Shown here: one piece after another, positions 1-10,035 of the stretch
Layout of the letters: each line of letters begins with the position of its first letter
How positions within the stretch are numbered: position 1 is the first letter of the stretch
Source: Terfezia claveryi
Lineage: Eukaryota; Ascomycota; Pezizomycetes; Pezizales; Pezizaceae
Reading direction: 5' to 3'
Assembly: GCA_015179025.1 (NCBI GenBank)
Contig: WHUX01000031.1
Location: 62,001-126,000, forward strand
DNA length: 64,000 nucleotides
The notes under the pieces: model-generated
The model's input: only the letters and a program-made list of their open reading frames with translations
Database searches by the model: none
Told to the model about the DNA's origin: nothing
Program-made: the position numbers and the translations under genes

Positions 1-3000
1 ATAGTTTGGCGTTAAGAGAGTTCCACCGATAAGGAAAAAGCAGACGAACCAGATGCCATGGCATTCACTGTTGGTTGGAAAGAGGCGCTCAGGAAGCTAT
101 ATGCGTATGCTTCCCTAAGTGCAAGGGTAGAGTTGAAGAGAGGAGTATGAGATGCTGATAGATTCGGGAGCGGAGTTGTATTTGATGAGTAAAGATGTCT
201 TCGAGGAGTTAGAATTACCCATTGATTTGGCTGTGGATTGGTCTGTTGGAGCAGCAAACAATCAAAGGACAAGGCATATGGAATTTGTCATGATGTTGAG
301 GTAAGGATCGGAGGGATATCAACCAGATGCAATTTTTTGTTATGAAAACTTATCCCAGGACGTAATCTTGGAAGGCCTTGGGAGAGGATGGTCAGGGCGA
401 AGCATGACAATAGAGACGATGGGAGTTGTTATACTACGATACATGATGAAAAAGGAAATGCGGTGACATTCTGCTCAGTTCCATCTCATCATGAACGAAA
501 TCGAAGTGAAGCCAGATGATGAAGGCTTGCCTGAAGGTCAATGGACAAGTTGACGATACTCCTGAGGATTCGATGTTGAGTCCAGTAACCTAGGATGTGA
601 GGTATGGGAGGAAGTTCAAGTTGATGAAAACGGGATGTTTTTACCTTAAAGATAGAAAAAGGGAAGCCGCCGAAGATTATGGAAGGAAAAGATGACATTT
701 GCGTAAAGAGCTTTACACGAGTGTCAGATTCGCTTAAAAAGGTGGAAGGACGGACCCTATACAAGAGAAAGCAAGAAAAAATTCGTCCTGCTAATATTCC
801 GCATAAAGGGGGATTGAAACCTGAAGGGTTAGAGAATTGGAAGGAACATCTTATAGGATATCCGTGCTTGAAAACAAATACCCATGGACTATCCTAAGTT
901 TTCTTCTTTGAAAAGAGGGAAAGGCTCACTCGGAAAGAATTACCAAGTTGAAGATTGGAGAAACAATTACCGCTGAAGAACGGGATGTTCTTATGGAAGT
1001 TTTGTTTAGCAGGGAAGCAGGAATTGCTTTTGATTTTACGGAGAAAGGGGTTTTCAAGTCTGAAGTCGAACCACCCCATAGGATTCCTACTATCGAACAT
1101 GTACCGTAGCAAGCTGCCAATTTTCGAGTCCCGAAAGCACTAGAAGAAGAGGTTATTGATATCGTGAAGAGGAAGCTTGAATGTGGGGCTTTGGAAAGAT
1201 GTTGTGGTCCATACCATAATCCCTGGTTCCTGGTAAAAAAAAAAGATAAGGGATATCGACTCATCAACGCAGCTCAAAGATTGAATGCAGTAACTATTAA
1301 GGATGCGAGCTTGCCTCCATCTGTGGAAGAATATAGCGAGGACTTCACTGGATTTCCATTGCTATCCTTGCTCGACTTGTTTTCTGGTATGATCAATGTG
1401 AGCTAGCGGAGGTTAGCCGAGATATGACAGCATTTCAAACTCCACTAGGACTTCTTAGAATGACTACCCTACCCAAGGATATATGAATGGAGTACAGGTA
1501 TTCGACAGGATAATGAAGAAGATTTTGAAGGACCAGATAACTGCTAAGAGAAGCAAGCCGTTTATTGATGACGTTGGGGTTAAGCCGCAGACTAGAAGCT
1601 TGTTTTTGGATGAGAATGGAAAGCCGATTGAAATAGGCCAGGTATCAGAAAATTTGTTCTAGATACCATTATATCTATTGATAAGGTGCTAGCAGATATA
1701 GAACGAGCTGGAGGAACAATTTCTGGGTTTAAGAGCGAGTTTCTAATGGAACAGTTGAAGGTCGTGGCTTATGTGTGTGGGATGAATGGAAGAATGCCAG
1801 AAGAGACGAAGACCCGAAAAATTACTAGTTGGCCCTCATGTGTGGATCTTACCGATGTGCGAGCATTCTTGGGACTATGCGTCTATTACAGAATTTGGAT
1901 TAAAGATTTCTTGACGATTGCGGAACCGCTTTTTCACCTGGGGAAAAAGAATGTGGAATTTGAGTGGACGGGTGAACAACAACAAGCAATAGATAAGTTG
2001 AAGAAGGTTTTGGTCAGTGCGCCTGCTCTCAAGCCAATTGATTATGACTCAAAAGGAAGAATTGTGCTGTCGTCGATTCGTCCTTAGCCAGATGGGGGGC
2101 GATTTTGCAGCAGGAAGAACTGGAAACCGGAAAAAGACATCCAGCTCGATATGAATCAGGAATGTGGACTGCTGCTGAGAAGAAGTATGATTCCGGAAAG
2201 TTGGAATGTTGGGGTCTCCTTAAGGCATTGAAAAAGTTTCATATGTACTTATATGGAGTCAGGTTTTTGGTTGAAATTGATGCAAGAACGCTTGTTCATC
2301 AGCTAAACCAACCAGCTTCGGACCTGCCAGGATCCGTAGTGAATCGATGGTTGGTATAGATCAAGTTATTTGCCTTCGAAATCAAATATGTACCGGGTAG
2401 CAGGCACAAAGACCAGATGTATTATCCTGAAGAAGGCGATCAGAAGAAGACTCTGAGGTGTCGGATGAGGAAGAGTTAGAGGACAAAATAGATGTGGAAT
2501 TAGCAGCGAATGAATTTGAGGAAATTGAAGTTATTGAGGACAAAGAAGAAGAAAGAAAATGTCGGAGGAAATAAGGAAGATTCGGAAATTTTTGCAGGAT
2601 CTTGAAAGGCCAGAAGCAATGATGGATAAGTAGTTTGATTCTTTCAGATTGAACACCTTAAAGTTTTTGATTCAAGGAGGTTTGTTATTTTGAAGGGCAT
2701 GGCAAAACTTGCCTCCAAGAAGGGTCGTGTGGAAAGAGAACGAGCAGAAAGAGATTTTGCAAAAGCTTCATGAAGAATGTGGGCATAGAGGATGGAAGGG
2801 GAAGTATGAGAAGGTAGCCTTATGATACTGGTGGAAAGAATTGTATAGAGAAGTTGAGAAGTGGGTTTGAAGCTGTCAGCAATGCCAAAAAAGATCTGGA
2901 ATAAGGGTCACAGAAGAATTGCATCCTACCCTAGAAAACTTATCGTGGTTGAAGGTCGGATTGGATGTGATACATATACCAGCAAATGAAGGAATGACGA

Positions 3001-3045
3001 GAATTGTGGGGACTCTGAGCTCAAGTGTAGTAAGAAGAAAAATGG
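1..3045 (+). mobile_element. Decayed Ty3/Gypsy-type retrotransposon pol region (no intact ORF)
   Basis: A string of broken reading frames in pol order on the plus strand. Near 150-420 is an aspartic-protease-like stretch with DSGAE followed by LMSKDVFEELELP. Around 1160-1650 is reverse transcriptase, including WFLVKKKDKGYRLI and FIDD (a form of the YxDD box) near 1566. 1686-2360 continues through the RT connection (VRAFLGLCVYYRIWIKDF) into an RNase H-like part. Around 2750-2900 is an integrase zinc-binding H-x3-H...C-x2-C pattern, then the start of an integrase core (VGLDVIHIP) that stops near 3045. Stops and frame changes are scattered throughout. No LTR was found on the right and the left end lies outside the window. 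This is an old dead copy; the domain order fits Ty3/Gypsy rather than Copia because integrase follows RNase H. Confidence 0.8.
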
Positions 3046-5984
3046 CTAGGGGAGTCTATCATCCCATCATATTTCCCCTGCACTCTAGACAATAAAACTT
3101 AACTAGAGATTATCACATCGCACCGTAAGAACTTTTTATCTCTGTAGCATGGGAACATATAGAAAGTGCATTTGCTGAGCAGAAAACTTTTGGTACCAAT
3201 TCATTGTTATAGCCTAATCTCCTGGTCTCCCTAAACTCCCTTGTTATACACTTGAGCAACATCATCTTGGTTTTGCTTTGTTGGGTCATCTACCACCAAG
3301 TTGCTGGGATTGCTCCATATTAAAATTGCATCAGCACATTCAATTAAATCACTTAGCTTCAGTGTGCTGACCCAAAGCTTGGAGGTGAAGAAGGGGTGTG
3401 AGGTAGTTTCGAGCAGTATATATTGATATATCATTGAAAAAACGTTAATGTCCATCACTGGAAATTGGGTTTTTTATGAATTACGGGATGAAGAAGTGAA
3501 TAACACCTCTGCATTCTCAATAGATACCATGCTTTTGCCAGTCTCCATTTTCACTACTATCTTCAGCAACCCCTAGACATGATGGTCTATTTGAATAAGG
3601 GTTGTTTGTAGGAGGTTAATTAACCAGGCTTGCCCTAGAAATGCAGTCTCTCATCATAGGTTAATTTAACTTGACTACGAGTACTTTTAAAAAATAGAGA
3701 AACTAGTCCAGTAACATCTGTACTAGATAAGCTTCAAATAGAACCCTCCGTACATGTTCGTTCGATTAAATTTAGAGTCTATACTATAGCGAGGAACCAA
3801 TGGCTCTCTATGCTCGTTTCTGTATGATTTAGTTGACTCTGATAGTCCTGAAGGTGTTTCAGTATGAATATTTTCCAAGCTAACTAACTTTAATGGCAAA
3901 GATATCTATAGAAACAATACCTATGGCCGTACGTCTTTGACCAATAAGACATCTCTAAACTTGTCTATTGGTGCCGCATTGCATTGAAGTACTAATAAAT
4001 GATTGGTCTGCAAGTAACTACTGAGTTTAAAAATTATATAAATCAAAAACTAATGAATGATTTCGAAACAGTCATATTTGCTTTCGTACCTATTTCATTT
4101 CTATTGTGCATGTGTAGCAACTAGACTATACTTATAGTTGCTATGTTTCGTACTAAAGCAACTCGATTCCGGATTCCTAACTCTACTCCGGTTCCACAAT
4201 TACCAGTACATGGTTACCCTGAGTCGGTTTTCTGTGATGTTGAGCTGCTCTTATTGGATAATCCTAAGACAGGAAAGCCCATTTCATAATACAACAAGTA
4301 CTGAGTATAGAGGGGCAAAAGCAAGTCATTCTGAAGTTTGGGTATCTGGACCTGGGAGGATGCCTAGATAGTAAGAGATTGGTGATCTACCACCTCAAAA
4401 TTCCAAATTTACCAAGATGTGATGCAAATTCCAGTCTCAGGCGAGATATTCGCTCTATGATTATGCCATAAAGGGATCAGGTTTGGCTATAGTATGATGG
4501 CATCAGTTCACAGCAACAAGATTGCTCATATATTCTGGGCAAGAGGGTTAGGTAGGAGGGTAGGTTATACTCTGGACCAAGTCGAATATACCATGAAGCT
4601 GAAATATTAGAGGTAGAAAAAGGATTTTAAATTCAATAATAGGGGAAGGGTCTTCATAAATATTCGTATTTGGCAGATATGGGTATAAATTCACCGTAAG
4701 TCTGAATGCGCTGAATAAAACCTGGATAATTTGGGCGGGTATTGGGACTATTAGAAGTTAGCTAAGATCAAGCCAGTTAGACAATACGGTGGGAACCTAG
4801 GTCTAAGTTGTATCCCACAGAATATAATTTTGTGCATGATCAGATACCTGATTTTTTGGACAGAATTGAGTTCAAACTTAAGTACTAATGAGTACGTAAA
4901 ATAGCAAGTGGGTGGATTTTAGAGGGGATGATCCATACTATATTGGCCAGAGTATGGCGGTTGAATGCCCAGTTATTGCCTTTGACTCGAACTTTGTCCA
5001 AAGTACACATTTCTCTTGTAGTGTCGACCATATTTCGTTTTTAGCCTAGCTCACAGCAAGCGCCACCATTGGGAGATACTTAATACCACAGTATTGATTT
5101 CACCACTATCAATTCTCTTAGAACATCACAGCAAGGAGGTTGGGGGGATTCAAATAACGGGTAATTTAGTCCGAAATATCCAACATCCCCTCAAAGTTAA
5201 TGGCCTCATGATAATTTGGAATAGTGCTTCTCTTGTCTTTACTAAGTATATGAGGGATACAGGTAATACCATAGGGGTTGAATTTGCAAGACCACTTTTT
5301 AGCAGCATAGAATTCGAAGCTTGGATCCCCTCATATTGCTGCATTGACTTTCCCACATCTAATAAGCAATTAGCGAGGTTTCACTGTGCATTTGTAGTCA
5401 CTCCCTTTGAGGATTTATTAAGCTTAAGTACGTACTTACATATGATACCACAACAGCCTTTTTTTTTTTCAAGTTATATATATATGCGTTCATACTGAAT
5501 GTTTCGCTACCTTGGCCTTTGACAATAGTGGGCGTCTTGATAACTGCTTATCATGCAGTTCGAGCTCAAATTGTAAGTCTTTTATCTTCTTTGAACGTTC
5601 TTGATGGCATGATGTTGATGGATTAGCAGTGATATAGAAGATAGTAGCAGTGATATAAAAGATATCAACGATTGCCACGTATGTCGATCATTACGATGTT
5701 TAGTATGGTAGCTTTTGGAAGCTAGTACTGAAAAGGAATCACTCCAACTCCCCTGCAAGCTACCCTGCAACGTCTACCAATCATTGGCGAGTTTAAGGAT
5801 CAGATAAAGCTGGTCTGGTGGTGCCAACCAGACTAAGACAAAGCATAGTACGAATTAGAAGCACGAACTAGAATTAGATTTTTTATTTAAAGAAAGAAAA
5901 AAACGCCAACCAGACTACTAAGAAAGATATCTGTCGTCATTTGCAAGAAGTTTTTATAACGCTTCCATTCACCCTTTTCTTTAC
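3046..5984. other. Gene-free AT-rich stretch
   Basis: No supported gene. The open frames here are short, lack recognisable domains and have no convincing splice sites. It may be very old transposon DNA. Toward its right end lie two minus-strand copies of the dispersed TAGTCTGGTTGGC motif (5821-5835 and 5905-5917). Confidence 0.5.
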
Positions 5985-7187
5985 TTTAATCGTCAATTTT
6001 TTTTTTTTTTTTTTTTTAAAAATACTTGTTACTCCTATGCGGCCCCGTTAAAGGGGCCATGAGGAGCCACCCAGAAGCCCGGGTGGGTTCAAGGTTAAGG
6101 CAAGTTAATCTGCCAGAACCACGCAAGATAAATACAAATGCGAGGGAATATGAGACCCCATGCTGCCATTAACGGACGAGCCGATGACCCGCGGGCCTGA
6201 CTGGGCCTCCCCTTCTGTGCTAATGAACTGTGAAAGTATCAAAAGAAAGAATGAACTGAATGACTTCCGAAGAAACTCATGACTGACTGGAATAGTAAAA
6301 GGAACTCGTGACTCGTAAAAAAACCAAAAAAAAAACCTGTACCTCTTCTTTCTGCGGGCAACTTGGAACTCGTGAATGCAAATCCACCGGCATGCTAGGT
6401 GAGCTCGTGATATAGCAGCTTAAAGAAGGCCTCCGTAGTCTCTCCTCTCCTTCCTTTCTCCATTCCGGCTTGTCGAGCTCCTCCCAGTTACGCTTCTCTC
6501 CTAACAGGGCCCTCCTAGAACGGTAGAAGCGTGGGCAGTTGAATACTATGTGTTCTCCTGTCTCCGAGGGATGACCGCAAGCACACTCCGCAGACTCCGC
6601 TTTACCGATGTGATGGAGCCAACTTTTCTGAGGGCCTCTGTTCATCCGTAGCCAGGTATAGGCTGATAAGGCCTGACGGTCCCACTCCTCCTGACCCCGT
6701 ATCCCGCCCTCGTTCTCGCCTCTTTTCGTAACGCCTTGGAAGCAGCTCGTAGCCCCCCTTCTGTTACCGTGCAGGTCTTGCCTGTGAATGCGCCCAAATG
6801 GGACCGGAAATTGGCGGTCCGGTCTGCCTTCTCATTCCCCTCAATGCCCAGATTGCCCCTAACCCACGAAAGCCGGAGGTCCCTATGTACATTGCTGACT
6901 AGCATTGCCTTGATGTTCCTTTCAATGCCGGACCTGGGGGGGAACCTGTACTCATGTTTCGGACTGCCTGGACCGCTGCCTGGGAGTCCGATAAAAATGG
7001 CGAGCATGTCCGAATCCTCTTTTTGTAATGCTAAAAGCATGCATAAAGCTCGCCGTCTGCAACCGTGGCTTGGTCTCCTAAGAAGCCGCCATAGTCCTCC
7101 GGATCACCCCCCTCTCCGATCCTCTCTGTGGACTCCGCTAGCCACTTCCCTCCCCGCCCTGTGCCGTCCGTAAAGTTTAATCGTCAA
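5985..7187 (-). mobile_element. 5'-truncated Tad1-like LINE copy with 12-bp target-site duplication
   Basis: The element body is 5997-7175 in minus orientation, bounded by perfect direct repeats TTTAATCGTCAA at 5985-5996 and 7176-7187. The plus-strand poly-T at the left edge is the poly-A tail. The 5' end starts inside the first RNase H motif (TDGTGR). The remaining frames match the full-length element at 9708-17870: an RNase H end (SWVRGNLGIEGNEKAD) and a terminal Cys/His motif (CACGHPSETGEHIVFNCPRF), broken into two frames at 6642-7040 and 6277-6645. The 3' UTR hairpin CTCCT...AGGAG is kept. It is a dead-on-arrival insertion of the same family, diverged from the full-length copy. Confidence 0.9.
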
Positions 7188-7401
7188 AGAATGAACAAGC
7201 AAGTTCAGGTACAGAAGAGTCATTCACACTGTGACACAAAGAAGGTTCACGTATGAAGGCGGAGAACCGAGTCCAAGCCCTGAGTTCGTTATCCATTCCT
7301 ACTGGAGGTTTCTCTTCGAGAAAGTCCTCCCACAGGTCCTTCATAGTGAGGACCATACGCATGTCCCGTTTCCACTCCTGATAGTCATGTTTAGGTTGCA
7401 A
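7177..7401 (-). pseudogene. Copia-type gag-like fragment interrupted by the LINE
   Basis: The minus-strand frame reads YQEWKRDMRMVLTMKDLWED..., which resembles the N-terminal part of Copia gag polyproteins (UBN2/DUF4219-like: a Trp-Lys core, then a 'DLW' helix). The first codon is TTG, so no true start is present. The frame ends exactly in the target-site duplication of the adjacent LINE. On the far side of the LINE (below 5985, minus) the same frame resumes with coding-like residues (KGEWKRYKNFLQ). This suggests the LINE landed in a Copia gag relic. The family call rests on a short stretch and is tentative. Confidence 0.45.
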
Positions 7402-7418
7402 GCTTGTTGGTGAGTGCG

Positions 7419-7524
7419 GGCGCCATGGGCCAGGTATGGTGCACTGCTCTTACGCTGGTTTGGCTGAACTGCTATGGGTGTGAAACTTAAGCAGTGCCAC
7501 CTACCTATACTTGGCCCCTTCGCC
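7419..7524. repeat. Imperfect inverted repeat, about 106 bp
   Basis: Left arm 7419-7448 and right arm 7490-7524 pair imperfectly: the right arm has about six extra bases, and both share the blocks GGGCCA(G/A)GTAT and GCACTGCT. It could be a small MITE remnant or a structured RNA. No clear target duplication was found. LINE tail copy B is inserted immediately to its right. Confidence 0.4.
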
Positions 7525-7530
7525 GAACTA

Positions 7531-7617
7531 ATTTTTTTTTTTTTAAAATACTTTGTTACCGGTACTCCTATGCGGCCCCATCAGGGGGGCCCATGAGGAG
7601 CCACCCGAAACCGGGGA
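7531..7617 (-). mobile_element. Very short LINE 3'-end insertion (copy B)
   Basis: Poly-T, then ATACTTTGTTACCGGTACTCC, then the hairpin GCGGCCCC...GGGGGCC and the GAGGAGCCACCC block shared with the other LINE copies: the 3' end of the Tad1-like family in minus orientation. Its 5' limit is near 7617. Only a weak direct repeat is seen (CGCCGAACTA on the left, CGCCATCTA on the right), so the duplication is unproven. Confidence 0.7.
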
Positions 7618-7640
7618 GCGCCATCTAGTCTGGTTGGCAC

Positions 7641-8149
7641 CTAGTCTCAGTATGAACTTCACTGACTAAGCACGGGGAAACCTCCATCGACCTCGAAGTT
7701 GGAGTGACGGTAAAACATGAGGCGGATTTGATACTAGCATGCACAACGATGACTGTGAGAAGGAAATGAGGATATGGATACGGAGTATATGACAACCACA
7801 TAACACTGTCATGCAACGCTCAATACACAATGTATAGGAACCGTAAACATAGTTTTACTTAAGGTCAATGAAATAGAATTTGCATTTTTCCCGCTTGAAA
7901 ACTTAGAAAAGGCTCAATTCGCTAAGTAAACCCGGTATCGTCCGTGTCTCTCAACTGTTGCTCCCCTGTGACACATGAACCATCACCACCATTCCTCGCT
8001 CACCTTTATCTACACCACCTCTACCAACCAAGCACGGATATCACCGGTATGGTTACACCCTGTATCCCATCAGTGGCTCTGTCAAGCCCTATATGGAAGG
8101 TCTTAACATAATCTTCATGCGTGGGCACCCGCCCGTCTTCATGGATCCA
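7641..8149. other. No gene seen
   Basis: Short open frames only, without domains. Nothing recognisable. Confidence 0.5.
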
Positions 8150-8156
8150 CATCAGC

Positions 8157-8191
<35 letters not shown>

Positions 8192-8247
8192 ACTTGTTAC
8201 TCCTATGCGGCCCTGTTAGGAAGGCCATGAGGAAGCATCAGCGAGTT
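8150..8247 (-). mobile_element. 74-bp LINE 3'-tail insertion with 12-bp duplication (copy C)
   Basis: Direct repeats CATCAGCGAGTT at 8150-8161 and 8236-8247 flank only 74 bp. The insert is a poly-T run, the conserved AAATACTTGTTACTCC block and the 3' hairpin, i.e. the last ~70 bases of the LINE with its poly-A tail, minus orientation. The last T of the left repeat merges with the poly-T, so that boundary is uncertain by a base or two. Confidence 0.85.
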
Positions 8248-9694
8248 CATATGTACCTCACAAATTAAAAACAATAGCATCTGGGGATAAAATACAATAC
8301 TCAACCCTGGCCTCTTCCCGCTACCGGTAAATGACCCAGAACGACGGAATTACCTAGCTAACTACCAGCTTCGTTTTCTGGTAAGTACGATGGCATGAAG
8401 ACGCAAAAGTGAACAACCGAGTCTCGTACTGTATACCACATGCTCTGATTCCTAGACGTTATGTAAGAGTATGGGCGTTGAGGGTAACTATAAGCAATGT
8501 GAACGTGCCCACGCATATCGAGATGTCTCGCCTGTTCAATGCTCGCGGTATTCGCAGTGGTGGCGTTGACAGCATGTCTTAGGAAGTAGTGAGGGGAGAG
8601 ATTGTGGGCACAGTGTAGGTTGCAGTGGGCCGGGCGGGTACAGCACAATAGCAGGTTAGCCTACAGGTATTCACGTATTTCTGGACTCCTCGAAACGAGA
8701 TACCTATTCTTGCTAATCATCATGGGCCGGGTTAGGGCTGGATCAGCCTCGCCCCGGAGCATCATTTAACTTACCTTCCCACTCGCCAATCGATTTCTGG
8801 CCATTGATGCATATGGAAAGACCAGTACATGATTGCGTGTGAGTTGCTTGATGGGGGGAGTGTAGTCTATCGGGGGTTTGAGATATATCGACATGAGGGG
8901 TAATCGACACAAGGGAGATATGTACATGTAGACTCCAGCTTAAGGAAATCCACAGGGAGATACAGGGGCTAGCAAGTTTGTGATCTGGTGCTCGGTCCTT
9001 GGTTGCTATTCTCGTTCTCGTGACAAAACTCAGGCGCGGTCTGGTTCTTCAGGCGTAAACGAACCAAGTCTAGTCACGAGGCCTCTACCAAGATAACTGC
9101 CCCCTAGCCAGTTGATACCCCTCCATCCCTCCCATGCCTACCTTCGGTAAGGGAAGGAAGACAACAATATTTCCCTCATGCGACGTCGGAAAAGACTAGG
9201 AGTACTATATACCAGGACTCAAGCTCCAGTTCGAGCACTGTAGAATAAAATGTGCAATCATTTAGCCAGTCCCCGTTCTGATAACCTGGTACTGTACTTA
9301 GGCCTCAAGACCCTAGGCGAGATCTTTTCTTCCTCAAAGTTGCTGTACTTGGGAGGTAAAGTAGCTAAGTAGTATTTCTAGACCTAGATCCTCTTTTTAC
9401 TGTTCTTCTGTGAGCCTGGATAGTCTTAGTCTATGGTGGAAGCACTGGAAGGCCATGTATAGTGTTGCGGGCGAGCAAAGAGGTGTGAGGGCGGATCTGG
9501 TAGTGATAACGGGCCCAGTATTGAATGAGGCAAGGAGAAACACACACCCAGGGAAGTATGTTCTGGCCGCTCCGGGTGGCATACCTGATTACAGCGCAGC
9601 TTTGCTAGGTGAACGGGAAACGAGCATGCACTACTTGGCATGAGACTAAGCATGCACGACACTATATCGTGGATACGGCCACACATCGGTATAA
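8248..9694. other. No gene seen between LINE copies
   Basis: About 1.4 kb of unassigned DNA. Frames at 8358-8648 and 9397-9686 overlap in several frames and carry no domain or splice support. Confidence 0.5.
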
Positions 9695-9738
9695 GGGGAA
9701 ACGAGAATTTTTTTTTTTTTTTTTTTTAAATACTTAAT

Positions 9739-9772
9739 ACTCCTATGCAGCTCCAACGTGGAGCTATGAGGA
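9739..9772 (-). promoter_or_regulatory. LINE 3'-UTR terminal hairpin
   Basis: On the element's sense strand CTCCTCAT-AGCTCC-loop-GGAGCT-GCATAGGAG folds into a stem with outer CTCCT/AGGAG and inner AGCTCC/GGAGCT pairs, about 30 nt before the poly-A. The other copies carry GGCCCC/GGGGCC-type inner stems at the same place, so both sides changed together. In other LINEs such 3' hairpins are bound by the element's own reverse transcriptase at the start of target-primed reverse transcription; that role here is inferred. Confidence 0.7.
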
Positions 9773-10035
9773 GCCACACGGAAGCCCGGTGGATTCAAGG
9801 GAGAGGCAAGTTAATCTGCCAATCCCACGCAAGAACTAAATACATATAACGGAGCGGGGCCCCCTGCTGTCATTAACGGACTGGCCGAGGACTTGGGAGC
9901 CTGACTGAGCCTCACCCCCGATGGGCAGAACTGGAAGGACTGAACAAGAGGAATAACTAATGAACTTTTTTTTTAAAAAAACAAAGGGAACTCGTGTATA
10001 AATGGGGACTCGTAGAACTGAAATTAAAGCTGAGC

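Noticed and set aside
1..3045. Repeat-induced point mutation as the cause of Gypsy decay
   Set aside because: Stops are of all three kinds and frames also shift; the AT content does not look strongly raised by eye. A RIP index would be needed to decide.
3231..3458. 75-codon minus-strand frame
   Set aside because: No recognisable domain; starts with no supported context in decayed DNA.
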